Below are positions 52,000 through 60,800 of a stretch of 64,000 bases of DNA, piece by piece. Where the stretch lies: assembly GCA_963923955.1 (NCBI GenBank), contig OZ000552.1, positions 2,570,085-2,634,084 on the forward strand, given 5' to 3'. The DNA comes from G963923955 sp963923955 (GTDB lineage Bacteria; Pseudomonadota; Gammaproteobacteria; Eutrophobiales; Eutrophobiaceae). Position numbers and translations under genes: made by a program. Under the pieces are notes generated by a model. That model was given only the letters and a program-made list of their open reading frames with translations, did not search any database and had not been told where the DNA came from. The first letter of the stretch is position 1; every line of letters begins with the position of its first letter.

Positions 52000-52625
52000 G
52001 TTTCAATTCGGAGCGAAGGGCCTTTGCGACCCTGTTGGAGTGCTATTCACAGGACGCCCTTGATGAGTATGTGACAGCCATTCGGACGCTGCTGGAACGT
52101 TACAACACGACCATTTATGAGAACCGCTTTGTGGTGGGCGGGGCTGTTGAGATCTTCACTTGCGCACTGCTGCGCACAACGGGGCTGGCCGTGAACCTGT
52201 ATGCGGCGGAAGAAAAATCCGGAGACCTGTTGCTTCCTCAAGGCAAGCACCTGTCCGTCAAGGGATCCTTTGCGGGCGGCCCGCAAGACGTCAAGTTGAT
52301 CAATCAGCTAGGGTCTGGCGAGCGGGCGTGGGACACCGCAACGCTGTTTGTAATTTCAGAGGTCGGCATTGTCTATGGCGACCCCGGCCTGGTGGCGGCC
52401 GAGCATATCAAGCAGACTGCGGACGGCGTGGTGCTGAAACGCGCTGCAATCAAGGCACTGATTGAGGATACCAACAATGTGTTAGCCGCCGACATACCGC
52501 GCAAGCCGCCGACGCAAATGACGGGCTTTAGTCATAAGGCGAGTGCGGCGGTGGCAAGACAGGTCTTATCTGCAACGCAGGCGCGGCAACTCCTCGTTAT
52601 GGTCGATAAGATCGGGGCGGGCTAA
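51996..52625 (+). CDS. Restriction endonuclease partner (PD-(D/E)XK-like)
   Basis: A 209-residue protein encoded 4 bp overlapping the methyltransferase. The candidate active site is KSGDLLLPQGKHLSVKGSF: D77 and K89, with Ser87 where an acidic residue usually stands, and a preceding helix with E52 (GGAVEIFTCALL). A strand after it (TATLFVISEVGIVYGDP) fits the conserved nuclease core. A type II restriction endonuclease is inferred from these motifs, size and pairing; it is not recognised as a named enzyme. No controller gene is present. It converges on fba. Confidence 0.65.
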   Translation: MSFNSERRAFATLLECYSQDALDEYVTAIRTLLERYNTTIYENRFVVGGAVEIFTCALLRTTGLAVNLYAAEEKSGDLLLPQGKHLSVKGSFAGGPQDVKLINQLGSGERAWDTATLFVISEVGIVYGDPGLVAAEHIKQTADGVVLKRAAIKALIEDTNNVLAADIPRKPPTQMTGFSHKASAAVARQVLSATQARQLLVMVDKIGAG

Positions 52626-52656
52626 AGATAAGCGGCTCACAATACCGGGCGGTATC

Positions 52657-52672
52657 GCCCAAGCGCTTGGGC
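52657..52672. terminator. Palindrome between RM genes and fba
   Basis: A perfect 16-bp palindrome, GCCCAAGC-GCTTGGGC, lies between the convergent endonuclease and aldolase genes. Without a loop it is more likely a cruciform or protein-binding sequence than a hairpin, and there is no T tract; a terminator role is only suggested by position. Confidence 0.3.
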
Positions 52673-52701
52673 TTACTGTTAAGCATACTGCCTTAAGCAC
52701 C

Positions 52702-53727
52702 TTAGGCGGCTTCCAGCGCCGCATCGTACTCGCCCAAGCAAGCCAGGCTGTTGCATTTTTCCCGGTGCAGCAGGGCCTTGCGGGCGGCGGGCACATTCTC
52801 AGCCTGGCCGGCCCATGCTCTAAGGCACGGCTCCTGCAAGGCGCGGCCATAGGAAAAGCTCAAGTGCCAGGGGAGCTTATCGTAACTCGCATTCATGGCA
52901 TTGAGATGTGCGGTGGCTAATTCCGCACTCTGGCCGCCGGATAAAAACACGATGCCGGGCAGGGCCGCGGGCACGGCGTTCAAGAGGCAGCGCACGGTCT
53001 GCGCGGCCACCTCATCCACGCCCACCTGGGCCGCACATTGCTTGCCGGCGATGACCATGTTCACCTTGAGGATGGTGTGCTCCAGCACCACGCGTTGCCG
53101 ATGGAGCGCAGCGAACAGGGCGGTTAAGGTGGTTAGCGTTGCGTGGTAACAGGTCTCGATGTCGTTGTCGGCATCCATCAGGACTTCGGGCTCGACCATC
53201 GGCACCAGACCGCCCTCCTGGCACAGCGCGGCGTAACGAGCGAGAGCCTGGGCGTTGGCCTCGATGCAGCCCATGCTGGGGATGTGGTCGCCGATGGTAA
53301 TCACCGCGCGCCACTTGGCAAAGAAGGCACCGGCCGCGCGGTACTCGGCCAACCGCTCACGCAGCCCGTCCAGGCCCTCGGTGATCTTCTCGCCCGGATG
53401 CCCGGCCAGCGGCTTGGCGCCCTTGTCCACCTTGATGCCGGGCAGGATGCCCTGCTCGCTGAGCGCCTTCGGGAAAGGCGTACCGGCGTCGGTGGCCTGG
53501 CGCAGGGTCTCATCAAAGAGGATCATGCCGCTGATGTACTCGGCAGCGCCCGGGTTGGCGATCAAGAGCTCGCGGTAGGCGCGGCGGTTGGCCGCGGTGG
53601 ATTCAAGCTTGATCGTATCAAAGCGCTTCTTGATGGTCGGCGCGCTCTCATCAATGGCCAGGATGCCCTTGCCTGGTGCCACCATCGCGGCGGCGGTGCG
53701 TTCCAGTTCGTCTGCGTGTTCGTGCAT
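52702..53727 (-). CDS. Class I fructose-bisphosphate aldolase
   Basis: A 341-residue Schiff-base aldolase cleaving fructose-1,6-bisphosphate. Motifs: MVAPGKGILAIDESAPTIKK, RFDTIKLESTAANRRAYREL, MILFDETLRQ, GIKVDKGAKPLAGHPGEKIT, AGAFFAKWRAVI, VPMVEPEVLMDADNDIETCY and LEHTILKVNMVIAGKQC (Schiff-base lysine in LKVNM). This is the eukaryotic-like class I fold. It is the last gene of the tkt-gap-pgk-pyk cluster, 124 bp after pyk. Confidence 0.95.
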   Translation of the reverse strand: MHEHADELERTAAAMVAPGKGILAIDESAPTIKKRFDTIKLESTAANRRAYRELLIANPGAAEYISGMILFDETLRQATDAGTPFPKALSEQGILPGIKVDKGAKPLAGHPGEKITEGLDGLRERLAEYRAAGAFFAKWRAVITIGDHIPSMGCIEANAQALARYAALCQEGGLVPMVEPEVLMDADNDIETCYHATLTTLTALFAALHRQRVVLEHTILKVNMVIAGKQCAAQVGVDEVAAQTVRCLLNAVPAALPGIVFLSGGQSAELATAHLNAMNASYDKLPWHLSFSYGRALQEPCLRAWAGQAENVPAARKALLHREKCNSLACLGEYDAALEAA

Positions 53728-53851
53728 GGTGATTTCTCCGGCAATGTATAAGGTTTTTTTACGTCAATGATCTTGCCTGATTTCGGGGTGAAAGGAAACT
53801 CGCCGCTGCATCTTACAAGCGCGACCGGCAGTACCTCTTTGCCGGCCTAAG

Positions 53852-55294
53852 TCAATCGGTTTCTTCCAGCCTTTGCCCCACGCGGATGATCTTCATGTTG
53901 TTGGTGCCGCCGCGATGCCCGCGCAGATCGCCTTTGGTGATGATAACAATATCATCATCGGCGACGATTTCTTGGCTTTCCAATGCGGCGATGATCTCGC
54001 GGTTGGTCTGCAAGGGGTCGGTGTGGGTTACGTCAAAAAACAAGGGATAGACATCGCGGTACAAGATGATCTTGCGCATGGTGGAGCGGTGCCGGGTGAA
54101 GCCGAAGATGGGGATGCCGGAACTGATGCGGGACATCCACAGGCAGGTCGAGCCGGTCTCGGTCAGCGCGGCAATGGCCCGGGCGCCGATATGATTGGCG
54201 GCATACATGGCGGACAAGGCGATGGCCTCGTCAATGCGCTCGAACTCTTCATCCAGGCGATGATGCGAGACGCGTGTGCTGCGCTGCTTCTCGGTCTCTT
54301 CACAGATCCGCGACATGGCGGCCACCACCTGCAGCGGGTATTTGCCGACACTGGTCTCGCCGGAGAGCATGACCGCATCGGTGCCGTCCAGCACCGCATT
54401 GGCCACATCAAAGACCTCGGCCCGGGTCGGCGTCTGGTTGGCGATCATGGACTCCATCATTTGCGTTGCGGTGATGACCGGCCGGTCCATGCGTCGCGCC
54501 ATCTTGATCAGGCGCTTTTGCACCGGCGGCAGGGCGGCATCGCCGATCTCCACGCCCAGATCGCCGCGGGCGATCATAATGGCGTCCGCCGCCAGGATGA
54601 TCTCCTCGGCGTTTTCTAAGATCTCGCTGCGCTCCAGCTTGGCGACGATGCCGGCGGTGCTGCCGGCCTGTTGCAATAGTTGCCGTGCCTGGTGTACGTC
54701 TTCCGCCGAGCGCACGAAGGAGATGGCGAAGTAGTCCACCCCGATCTGTACGCCGTGTTGTAAGTCGCGCCGATCCTTGTCCGTGAGCGCCGCGGCGGAC
54801 AAGCCGCCGCCCTTCAAGTTCACGCCCTTGTTGTTTGAGAGCGCACCGCCCACCAGCACCCGGCAGTGCACCTCTTCGGCCCGCACCGCGCACACCTCCA
54901 TGATGATACGGCCGTCATCGATAAGAAGCGTATCGCCGGCCTTGACATCGGCCACCAGGGCCTTGTAGCTGATGCCGACCCGCTCCTCTGAGCCGGCTTC
55001 CGTATCAAGGGCAGCGTCAAGAATAAAGGGCGCGCCTTCGGCCAGGAAGATCTGCCCCGCCTGAAAGCGCTCCAGGCGGATCTTGGGGCCTTGCAGATCG
55101 GCGATGATGCCGACCGTGGCGGCTTGTGCTTCCGCAGTGGCGTGGATTTCCTTCACCCGCCGCTCGTGCTCGGCGTGGCCCTGGTGGGAGTAGTTCAAAC
55201 GAAACAGATCCACGCCAGCGGCGATCAGCTGCGCCATCATGCCGGGCGGATCGGTGGCCGGGCCTAAGGTAGCAATGATCTTTGTTCTTCTCAT
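53852..55294 (-). CDS. pyk: Pyruvate kinase
   Basis: A 480-residue glycolytic enzyme making ATP and pyruvate from PEP and ADP. It opens RRTKIIATLGPATDPPGMMA. FRLNYSHQGHAEHERRVKEI and GIIADLQGPKIRLERFQAG are the substrate and metal regions. IMIARGDLGVEIGDAALPPV and MDRPVITATQMMESMIANQT are the catalytic signatures, followed by AVLDGTDAVMLSGETSVGKY. The C-terminal allosteric domain is present (DDDIVIITKGDLRGHRGGTN). It lies between pgk and aldolase. Confidence 0.97.
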   Translation of the reverse strand: MRRTKIIATLGPATDPPGMMAQLIAAGVDLFRLNYSHQGHAEHERRVKEIHATAEAQAATVGIIADLQGPKIRLERFQAGQIFLAEGAPFILDAALDTEAGSEERVGISYKALVADVKAGDTLLIDDGRIIMEVCAVRAEEVHCRVLVGGALSNNKGVNLKGGGLSAAALTDKDRRDLQHGVQIGVDYFAISFVRSAEDVHQARQLLQQAGSTAGIVAKLERSEILENAEEIILAADAIMIARGDLGVEIGDAALPPVQKRLIKMARRMDRPVITATQMMESMIANQTPTRAEVFDVANAVLDGTDAVMLSGETSVGKYPLQVVAAMSRICEETEKQRSTRVSHHRLDEEFERIDEAIALSAMYAANHIGARAIAALTETGSTCLWMSRISSGIPIFGFTRHRSTMRKIILYRDVYPLFFDVTHTDPLQTNREIIAALESQEIVADDDIVIITKGDLRGHRGGTNNMKIIRVGQRLEETD

Positions 55295-55415
55295 GTTTGC
55301 TGTGTTTCAGCCTTCCGTTCCCCGCTTGCGCGAGGACAAGCCTTCTCACTCTGCCTTCTGTCCTCTGTCCCCTGTCTTCTGCACGCGGACAAGCCGCTGC
55401 CTCCGTTCCCTGCTT
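55295..55415. repeat. Repeat-like pgk-pyk spacer
   Basis: A 121-bp spacer with short imperfect repeats: CGTTCCCCGCTTGCGCGAGGACAAGCC-type sequence and a run of CTGCCTTCTGTCCTCTGTCCC-like units. Similar CTTGCGC and CCGTTCC elements occur in the gap-pgk spacer, so this looks like a decayed member of the same dispersed repeat. No gene. Confidence 0.35.
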
Positions 55416-56600
55416 TCACGAGCAGAAGCCTCTGGTCGCCGAGGCCTCCAGGGCGGCGATGGCGGGCAGCTGCTTGCCTTCGACGAACTCCAGCATGGCG
55501 CCGCCGGCGGTGGAGATGTAGGAAATTCGCTCGCCCACGCCGAACTTGGCGATGGCGGACAAGGTGTCGCCCCCGCCGGCGATGGAAAAGGCTGTGCTTT
55601 CCGCAACGGCCGCGGCCAGCACCCGACTGCCGGCGGCAAAGGGCGCAAACTCAAACACGCCCAGCGGCCCGTTCCAGAAGATGGTGGCGGCCTTGCGGCA
55701 CAGCGCCGCATAGTGCTTAGCCGTCTCCGGGCCGACATCCAGGATCATGTCATCGGCGGCCACATCAGAGATGGCTTTGACTTCTGCCGGCGTGTCCTCG
55801 CGAAAGTCCTTGCCGCAGACGACATCGGTGGGCAGCGGGATGGACTTGCCCTGGCCGGCGGCGGTGGCCAGTAATTTCTCCGCCGCCGGAGCGAGCGCCG
55901 GCTCGCACAGCGAGTTGCCGACGGCAAAGCCTTGGGCTTTCAAAAAGGTATTGGCGATGCCGCCGCCGACGATCAGCTGATCCACCCGGGCGAGTAAGGA
56001 TTCCAAAATGGTCAGCTTGCTGGAAACCTTGGCGCCGCCGACAATGGCCACCACCGGATGGGCGGGGGCTTCCAGCACCTTGGTCAGCGCCCGGACTTCC
56101 GCCAGCAGCAGCGGCCCGGCGATGGCCAGCGGCACCTGCTGCATAACGCCATACGTGGAGGCCTGGGCGCGGTGGGCGGTGGCGAAGGCGTCATAGACAA
56201 AGACATCGCACAGCGCCGCCATCTGCCGCGCCAGGGCCGCATCGTTGGCCTGCTCGCCGGCCAGAAAGCGGACATTCTCCAGCATCACGGCCTGACCGGG
56301 GGAGACGCTCACGCCCTCCAGCCAGTTTGAGGCGAGCGGCACATCTTGCCCCAGCGCCGCGGACAGAGACTTGGCCACCGGTTGCAGGCTCAATTCCGGG
56401 TCGAATTTGCCCTCCTTCGGCCGGCCCAGGTGCGACATCAGCATCAGCGCTGCGCCGTCATCGAGCAGCTTGCGGATGGTCGGCAGGCAGGCCTGGATGC
56501 GGGCGTGATCCTCCACGCAGCCGTTTTTCAGCGGCACATTAAAATCCACCCGCAGCAGCACCCGCATGCTGTGGGTATTGACTTGATCGAGGCTAAGCAT
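55416..56600 (-). CDS. pgk: Phosphoglycerate kinase
   Basis: A 394-residue glycolytic/Calvin-cycle enzyme. It begins MLSLDQVNTHSMRVLLRVDF then NVPLKNG, the usual RVDFNVP motif. Also visible are LMSHLGRPKEG, MLENVRFLAGEQANDAALAR, VYDAFATAHRAQAST, VAIVGGAKVSSKL and STAGGAMLEFVEGKQLPAI. The reading frame is open for a further 76 codons upstream (to 56828), but that part is repeat sequence with no homology; ATG 56600 aligns with the family start. Downstream is pyk. Confidence 0.97.
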   Translation of the reverse strand: MLSLDQVNTHSMRVLLRVDFNVPLKNGCVEDHARIQACLPTIRKLLDDGAALMLMSHLGRPKEGKFDPELSLQPVAKSLSAALGQDVPLASNWLEGVSVSPGQAVMLENVRFLAGEQANDAALARQMAALCDVFVYDAFATAHRAQASTYGVMQQVPLAIAGPLLLAEVRALTKVLEAPAHPVVAIVGGAKVSSKLTILESLLARVDQLIVGGGIANTFLKAQGFAVGNSLCEPALAPAAEKLLATAAGQGKSIPLPTDVVCGKDFREDTPAEVKAISDVAADDMILDVGPETAKHYAALCRKAATIFWNGPLGVFEFAPFAAGSRVLAAAVAESTAFSIAGGGDTLSAIAKFGVGERISYISTAGGAMLEFVEGKQLPAIAALEASATRGFCS

Positions 56601-56634
56601 TCTCAGGGCGCATCGGCGGCTTATACGACTTCTG

Positions 56635-56746
56635 GATTCCTGGCCCCGTTTCCACGGGAACAAGCTTTCGCAGAGCCGGCGGCTTTTCCGACTCCTGGAT
56701 TCCTGCTTGCGCAGAGCCAGCCCCGTGCTGGACACGGGGAATGACG
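56635..56746 (-). repeat. Dispersed palindromic repeats in the gap-pgk spacer
   Basis: Contains a 31-bp unit at 56635-56665 beginning GATTCCTGGCCCCGTTTCCA and continuing CGGGAACAAGC. A near-identical unit occurs at 63883-63913, a fragment starts at 63988, and a partial second copy (GGATTCCTGCTTGCGCAGAG) lies at 56697-56716. The far end (56718-56746) is an exact inverted copy of the first 29 bases of the element at 40029. Each unit folds into a short hairpin. Confidence 0.7.
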
Positions 56747-56770
56747 GGCTTACTCTGGGGCATCGGCGAG

Positions 56771-57784
56771 TTATCCGGCATTGACCAAGGCAAGCGTGGT
56801 GTCCAGCATGCGATTCGAGAAGCCCCACTCGTTGTCGTACCAGGCCACCACCTTCACCAGGTCGCCGTTGATCACTTTGGTCAGGGCGGCATCATAGATG
56901 GCCGAGGCCGGGTCGTGGTTGAAATCAATCGAGACCAGGGGCGCATCGCTATAGGCCAGTATGCCCTTGAGGGCGCCGGCGGCGGCTTCTTTCATTAGCG
57001 CGTTGATCTCGTCAATGCTGGTGGCGCGCGCGGCGGTGAAGCTCAAGTCCACCATGGAGACGTTAATCGTCGGCACACGCACGGCATAGCCGTCCAGCTT
57101 GCCGTTTAATTCCGGCAGCACCAGCCCGACGGCGGCGGCGGCCCCGGTCTTGGTCGGGATCATGGACAGCATGGCCGAGCGCGCCCGGCGCAAGTCCGAA
57201 TGATAGACATCGCTCAGCACCTGGTCATTGGTGCTGGCGTGGATGGTGGTCATGGTGCCGCCCGTTACGCCCACGCCCTCGTGCAGAGCCTTGACCACGG
57301 GCGCCAGGCAGTTGGTGGTGCAGGAAGCATTCGAGATCACGGTGTCCGCCGGCGTCAAGACCTCGTGGTTCACGCCATAGACCACGGTGGCATCCACATC
57401 GGCACCGCCGGGTGCGGAGATGATGACCTTCTTCGCCCCGCCTTGCAGGTGCGCGCCGGCCTTGGCCTTGCTGGCAAAGAGGCCGGTGCATTCATGCACC
57501 ACGGCAACGCCCAACTCGCCCCAGGGCAACTGCGCCGGATCGCGCTCGGCCAGCACCCGGATCTTATCGCCATTGACCACCATGTGATCACCCTCCACCG
57601 CCACCGTGCCGGGGAACTTGCCGTGCGCCGTGTCATAGCGCGTTAAGTGCGCGTTGGTTTCTGCGTTGCCCAAATCATTGATGGCGATAATCTGTATCTC
57701 GTCCGTGCGCCCGGACTCATACAACGCCCGTAGAATATTCCTGCCGATACGGCCATAGCCGTTGATACCCACTTTAATTGTCAT
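56771..57784 (-). CDS. gap: Glyceraldehyde-3-phosphate dehydrogenase
   Basis: A 337-residue NAD(P)-dependent enzyme. N-terminal Rossmann motif TIKVGINGYGRIGRNILRAL; catalytic Cys155 in SNASCTTNCLAPVVKALHEG; NAMLSMIPTKTGAAAAVGLV-type sequence (SAMLSMIPTKTGAAAAVGLV) and VVAWYDNEWGFSNRMLDTTL near the end. AGGAG precedes ATG 57784 by 8 bp. The gene is directly downstream (23 bp) of the fused restriction-modification gene. Confidence 0.97.
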   Translation of the reverse strand: MTIKVGINGYGRIGRNILRALYESGRTDEIQIIAINDLGNAETNAHLTRYDTAHGKFPGTVAVEGDHMVVNGDKIRVLAERDPAQLPWGELGVAVVHECTGLFASKAKAGAHLQGGAKKVIISAPGGADVDATVVYGVNHEVLTPADTVISNASCTTNCLAPVVKALHEGVGVTGGTMTTIHASTNDQVLSDVYHSDLRRARSAMLSMIPTKTGAAAAVGLVLPELNGKLDGYAVRVPTINVSMVDLSFTAARATSIDEINALMKEAAAGALKGILAYSDAPLVSIDFNHDPASAIYDAALTKVINGDLVKVVAWYDNEWGFSNRMLDTTLALVNAG

Positions 57785-57807
57785 GCGTGATACTCCTGTG
57801 GAGGTGT

Positions 57808-60800
57808 TTATTGTAAATACTTCTTTAATACCGCTTCTCTTTGCTGTGGAATTTCAGTTGTTTGCTCTTCAAGTTGAGAAATTTGGTGTTCTATTTTTTC
57901 TATTTGGGCGACTATCTTCTCTTGCTCAGAGATGGAAGGAAGGGGGATTTTAAATTCTTTTATTTTTTCAGCATTTAAGTTCGGTTGGGTAACAGCTGTG
58001 CTACTTGTCTTTACTTGCTCCCAATACATTTTAGTTTTTGTGAAATTAAAAAGGTATTCTGGTAAAACTTTTTCTTTATTTACGAATAACCTAATCAAGT
58101 AAGAAGCAAAAATCATTTTTTCATATTTGCTTGATTTGTAGAAAGCCGACTTGCCTACACTTCCACTTCGTGCAATTACAATGTCTTTATCTTTCAACAA
58201 AAACTGTTTTTCAATTTCAGAATTAGGATTTATAAACTTTGCCTCATTGTCTAATCTAATACTTCCATCTTTATTTATATCTGTAATCCTCAAATAACGA
58301 ACATCTCCTTTATCAGTAGCTTTCTCTGTGTATCCGTATTGAGTTTCTGCTATGTCTCTAATATTCACAATATCACACTTACTTTCAAACCTAAGTTTCT
58401 CAACGGTTAGAGGGATTTTCTTTTTTAATTTCTCAATTTCCTCCAGTGTTTCTCGTTCTTTCTTTTCCAAAGCCTCTACTTCATCTACTATCTTTTGTTG
58501 AATGTATTTTGGTGGCAGAGGGATTTTGATATTTAATAGATTTGATCTATTTAATCCACCTTGCGCTTGCCCGGAAATATTGGATTTCAAAAGTTCTTGT
58601 CCTCTTTGTGAAAAAAGAAAATTGAACAAATATTTTTGAATAGATTTATCATTTGTTCTCAATAAAAAAACATGTTCGTTAATCATTGATTTTGAATAAT
58701 CTATTTCATCTTCATAGAAAAGAGCCGTTTTCCCAGTCAACGCACCGTCTTTACAGATCAAGATGTCAAGATTTTTTAATATTCCTTGTGTTGATTTATT
58801 AAAATACTCTTCAGGAACAAATTTCAGATTATCTTTTGAAATATGTATTCTTCCATTTAAGCCTATATGCTCTCCCCCAAGGCTTGGCACACCGGTTTGA
58901 TATTCGCCAACGCCCCCTCTGGGACGTTTGCCACTTTCTAAAACTTCCAGAATGTCAATGAGTTTAGAATATTCCCATATGCTCTCAACTTTTCTTTTAA
59001 CCGCAAGTGAGATATTTTTATCAAAATTCACGCGATCAAAGGTGAGCATATCGGCCAGGTTTTGATAGCTGATATTTTTTTGCAGTTGTTCGTGGATTTC
59101 CAGATCAAGCTCACCCTTGAAGGCATGATAAACATAATGGCTGGCCTTTGCGGGGTTTGCAAACGTATCGACATCATATAGATACGTACATTCATCGATG
59201 CTTTTGCTGCGCTGGACGGGGTGAATGCCTTCGCTGCCCCGGCGCTTGCTAAACTCATAGCCTAAAAATCGCTTCTCTGCATCTTTTCGCCCCGTTTTTA
59301 TCAGCACCAACCTTTGCGGATAGGCGAGAATAAAGTACAGTAATTTTTCTTTCTCTGTCTCTAATATTTCAGTCCATTTTTCTTGCTCTTTGGTGGCTTT
59401 TATTTTTTTATCATACTCCCTGAAAATATCATGTTGTTTTATCTTCTCATTCGGTTTTTTCTGCAATAAAGACTTGTAATCCCCAAAAGAAACATCCTCC
59501 CAAACGTGCGCTAAGTATTTCGTGATCGGATTTTCAATGACGTTGATGGTAAGATCTCTTAAATTTATGAAGCATCCCTCTACTGACTTTTTAATATTCG
59601 CTTCTGTTGCATTGTTCCGCCTTCTTAAAAATAGCGTGACTGTATTTGTGCCTGTTTCCATGAAGGTGTTGGATCCGAATTCAACAATGGCGAGCACGTC
59701 AAAATACCGTAAAATAATTTCCCTGGTTTGCGTATAAATTCCCGTATTGCTTAACATACTGCTGGGCAGGATAATCCCGGCGATGCCGTCGTCTTTTAGC
59801 AGCTGCTTGGTGCGCTCTACAAACAGGCATTCTATTTCCTTACTGTTGTCTGTTAAGTGATGATAGATTTCAAAATCCCGCTCGGTGTAGTACTTTCTGG
59901 CGTTGTTTTTGAAAGAGGAGACCGAATAGGGCGGGTTGGAAACAACAACGTCAAATTGCTTGTTTTCTTGCGGGTAGTCCGCATCGGTTTTGCAGAGTAG
60001 CCCACTGTATTCTTTGGTGTTCTTAAAATTGCCCAAGCCATCGCTGTGTACAATTTTCGCCAGTCCATCCCCGTGCAGATAGCAGCCCACCTTTCCCACC
60101 TTCACCAGGCGGTAATCTTTTTCTATGCCATAGATATACCTCAGCGCCCAATCAAACTTGTCGTCTTTCCAACTGCGAACTTTCTTTGCCGTATCCGGCA
60201 GATAATCTTCCGGGTTTTGCTCATCAATAAGCTGCTGTATGACGTGCATGCTCTCGGTGATAAAGTGCCCGCTTCCTGAAGCATGATCTATGATTTTAGG
60301 CAATAAATTATCCCGCTCTCCTTTGCCTAATTTCTCGTTGGTCAAGCCATCCAGGGGCAGACTCCGGATAATAAATTGCGCTATGGGCACAGGGGTAAAA
60401 TACTGTCCGCTTTCCTGTTTCAGCCCTGTGGTTAAAAGCAACTCAAAAAAATCGGAAAGATATTGTTGCTTTTTGGTGTACCTGATCTTGAAGCCTTGCA
60501 GCAACTCCACCACCTCTTTGACCACCACGGCATTTTCCTCAAACGAATCGGTATTGAATACCTCTTTAATGGCAAATTCATTGTTTTTTTCCAGGCGGAT
60601 TTTAGTAAGGGTGTCTTTTATTTTTTTCCTGATCTCAGCATCCAATATGCTATAATTTCTATCAAACTCAGCATCTGAAATGTCGGTTACTTCTTTTTCT
60701 AAAAACTCATGCATGCCTTTGGCATACAAATCGGTCAGGCGCTTTTGAAACGATACATGATCATCAGGCGGGTAGTGAATGCCCTCATATTGATAGGGAG

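Noticed and set aside
56601..56828. 76-codon N-terminal extension of phosphoglycerate kinase
   Set aside because: The extension is dispersed repeat sequence; the family start aligns with ATG 56600.
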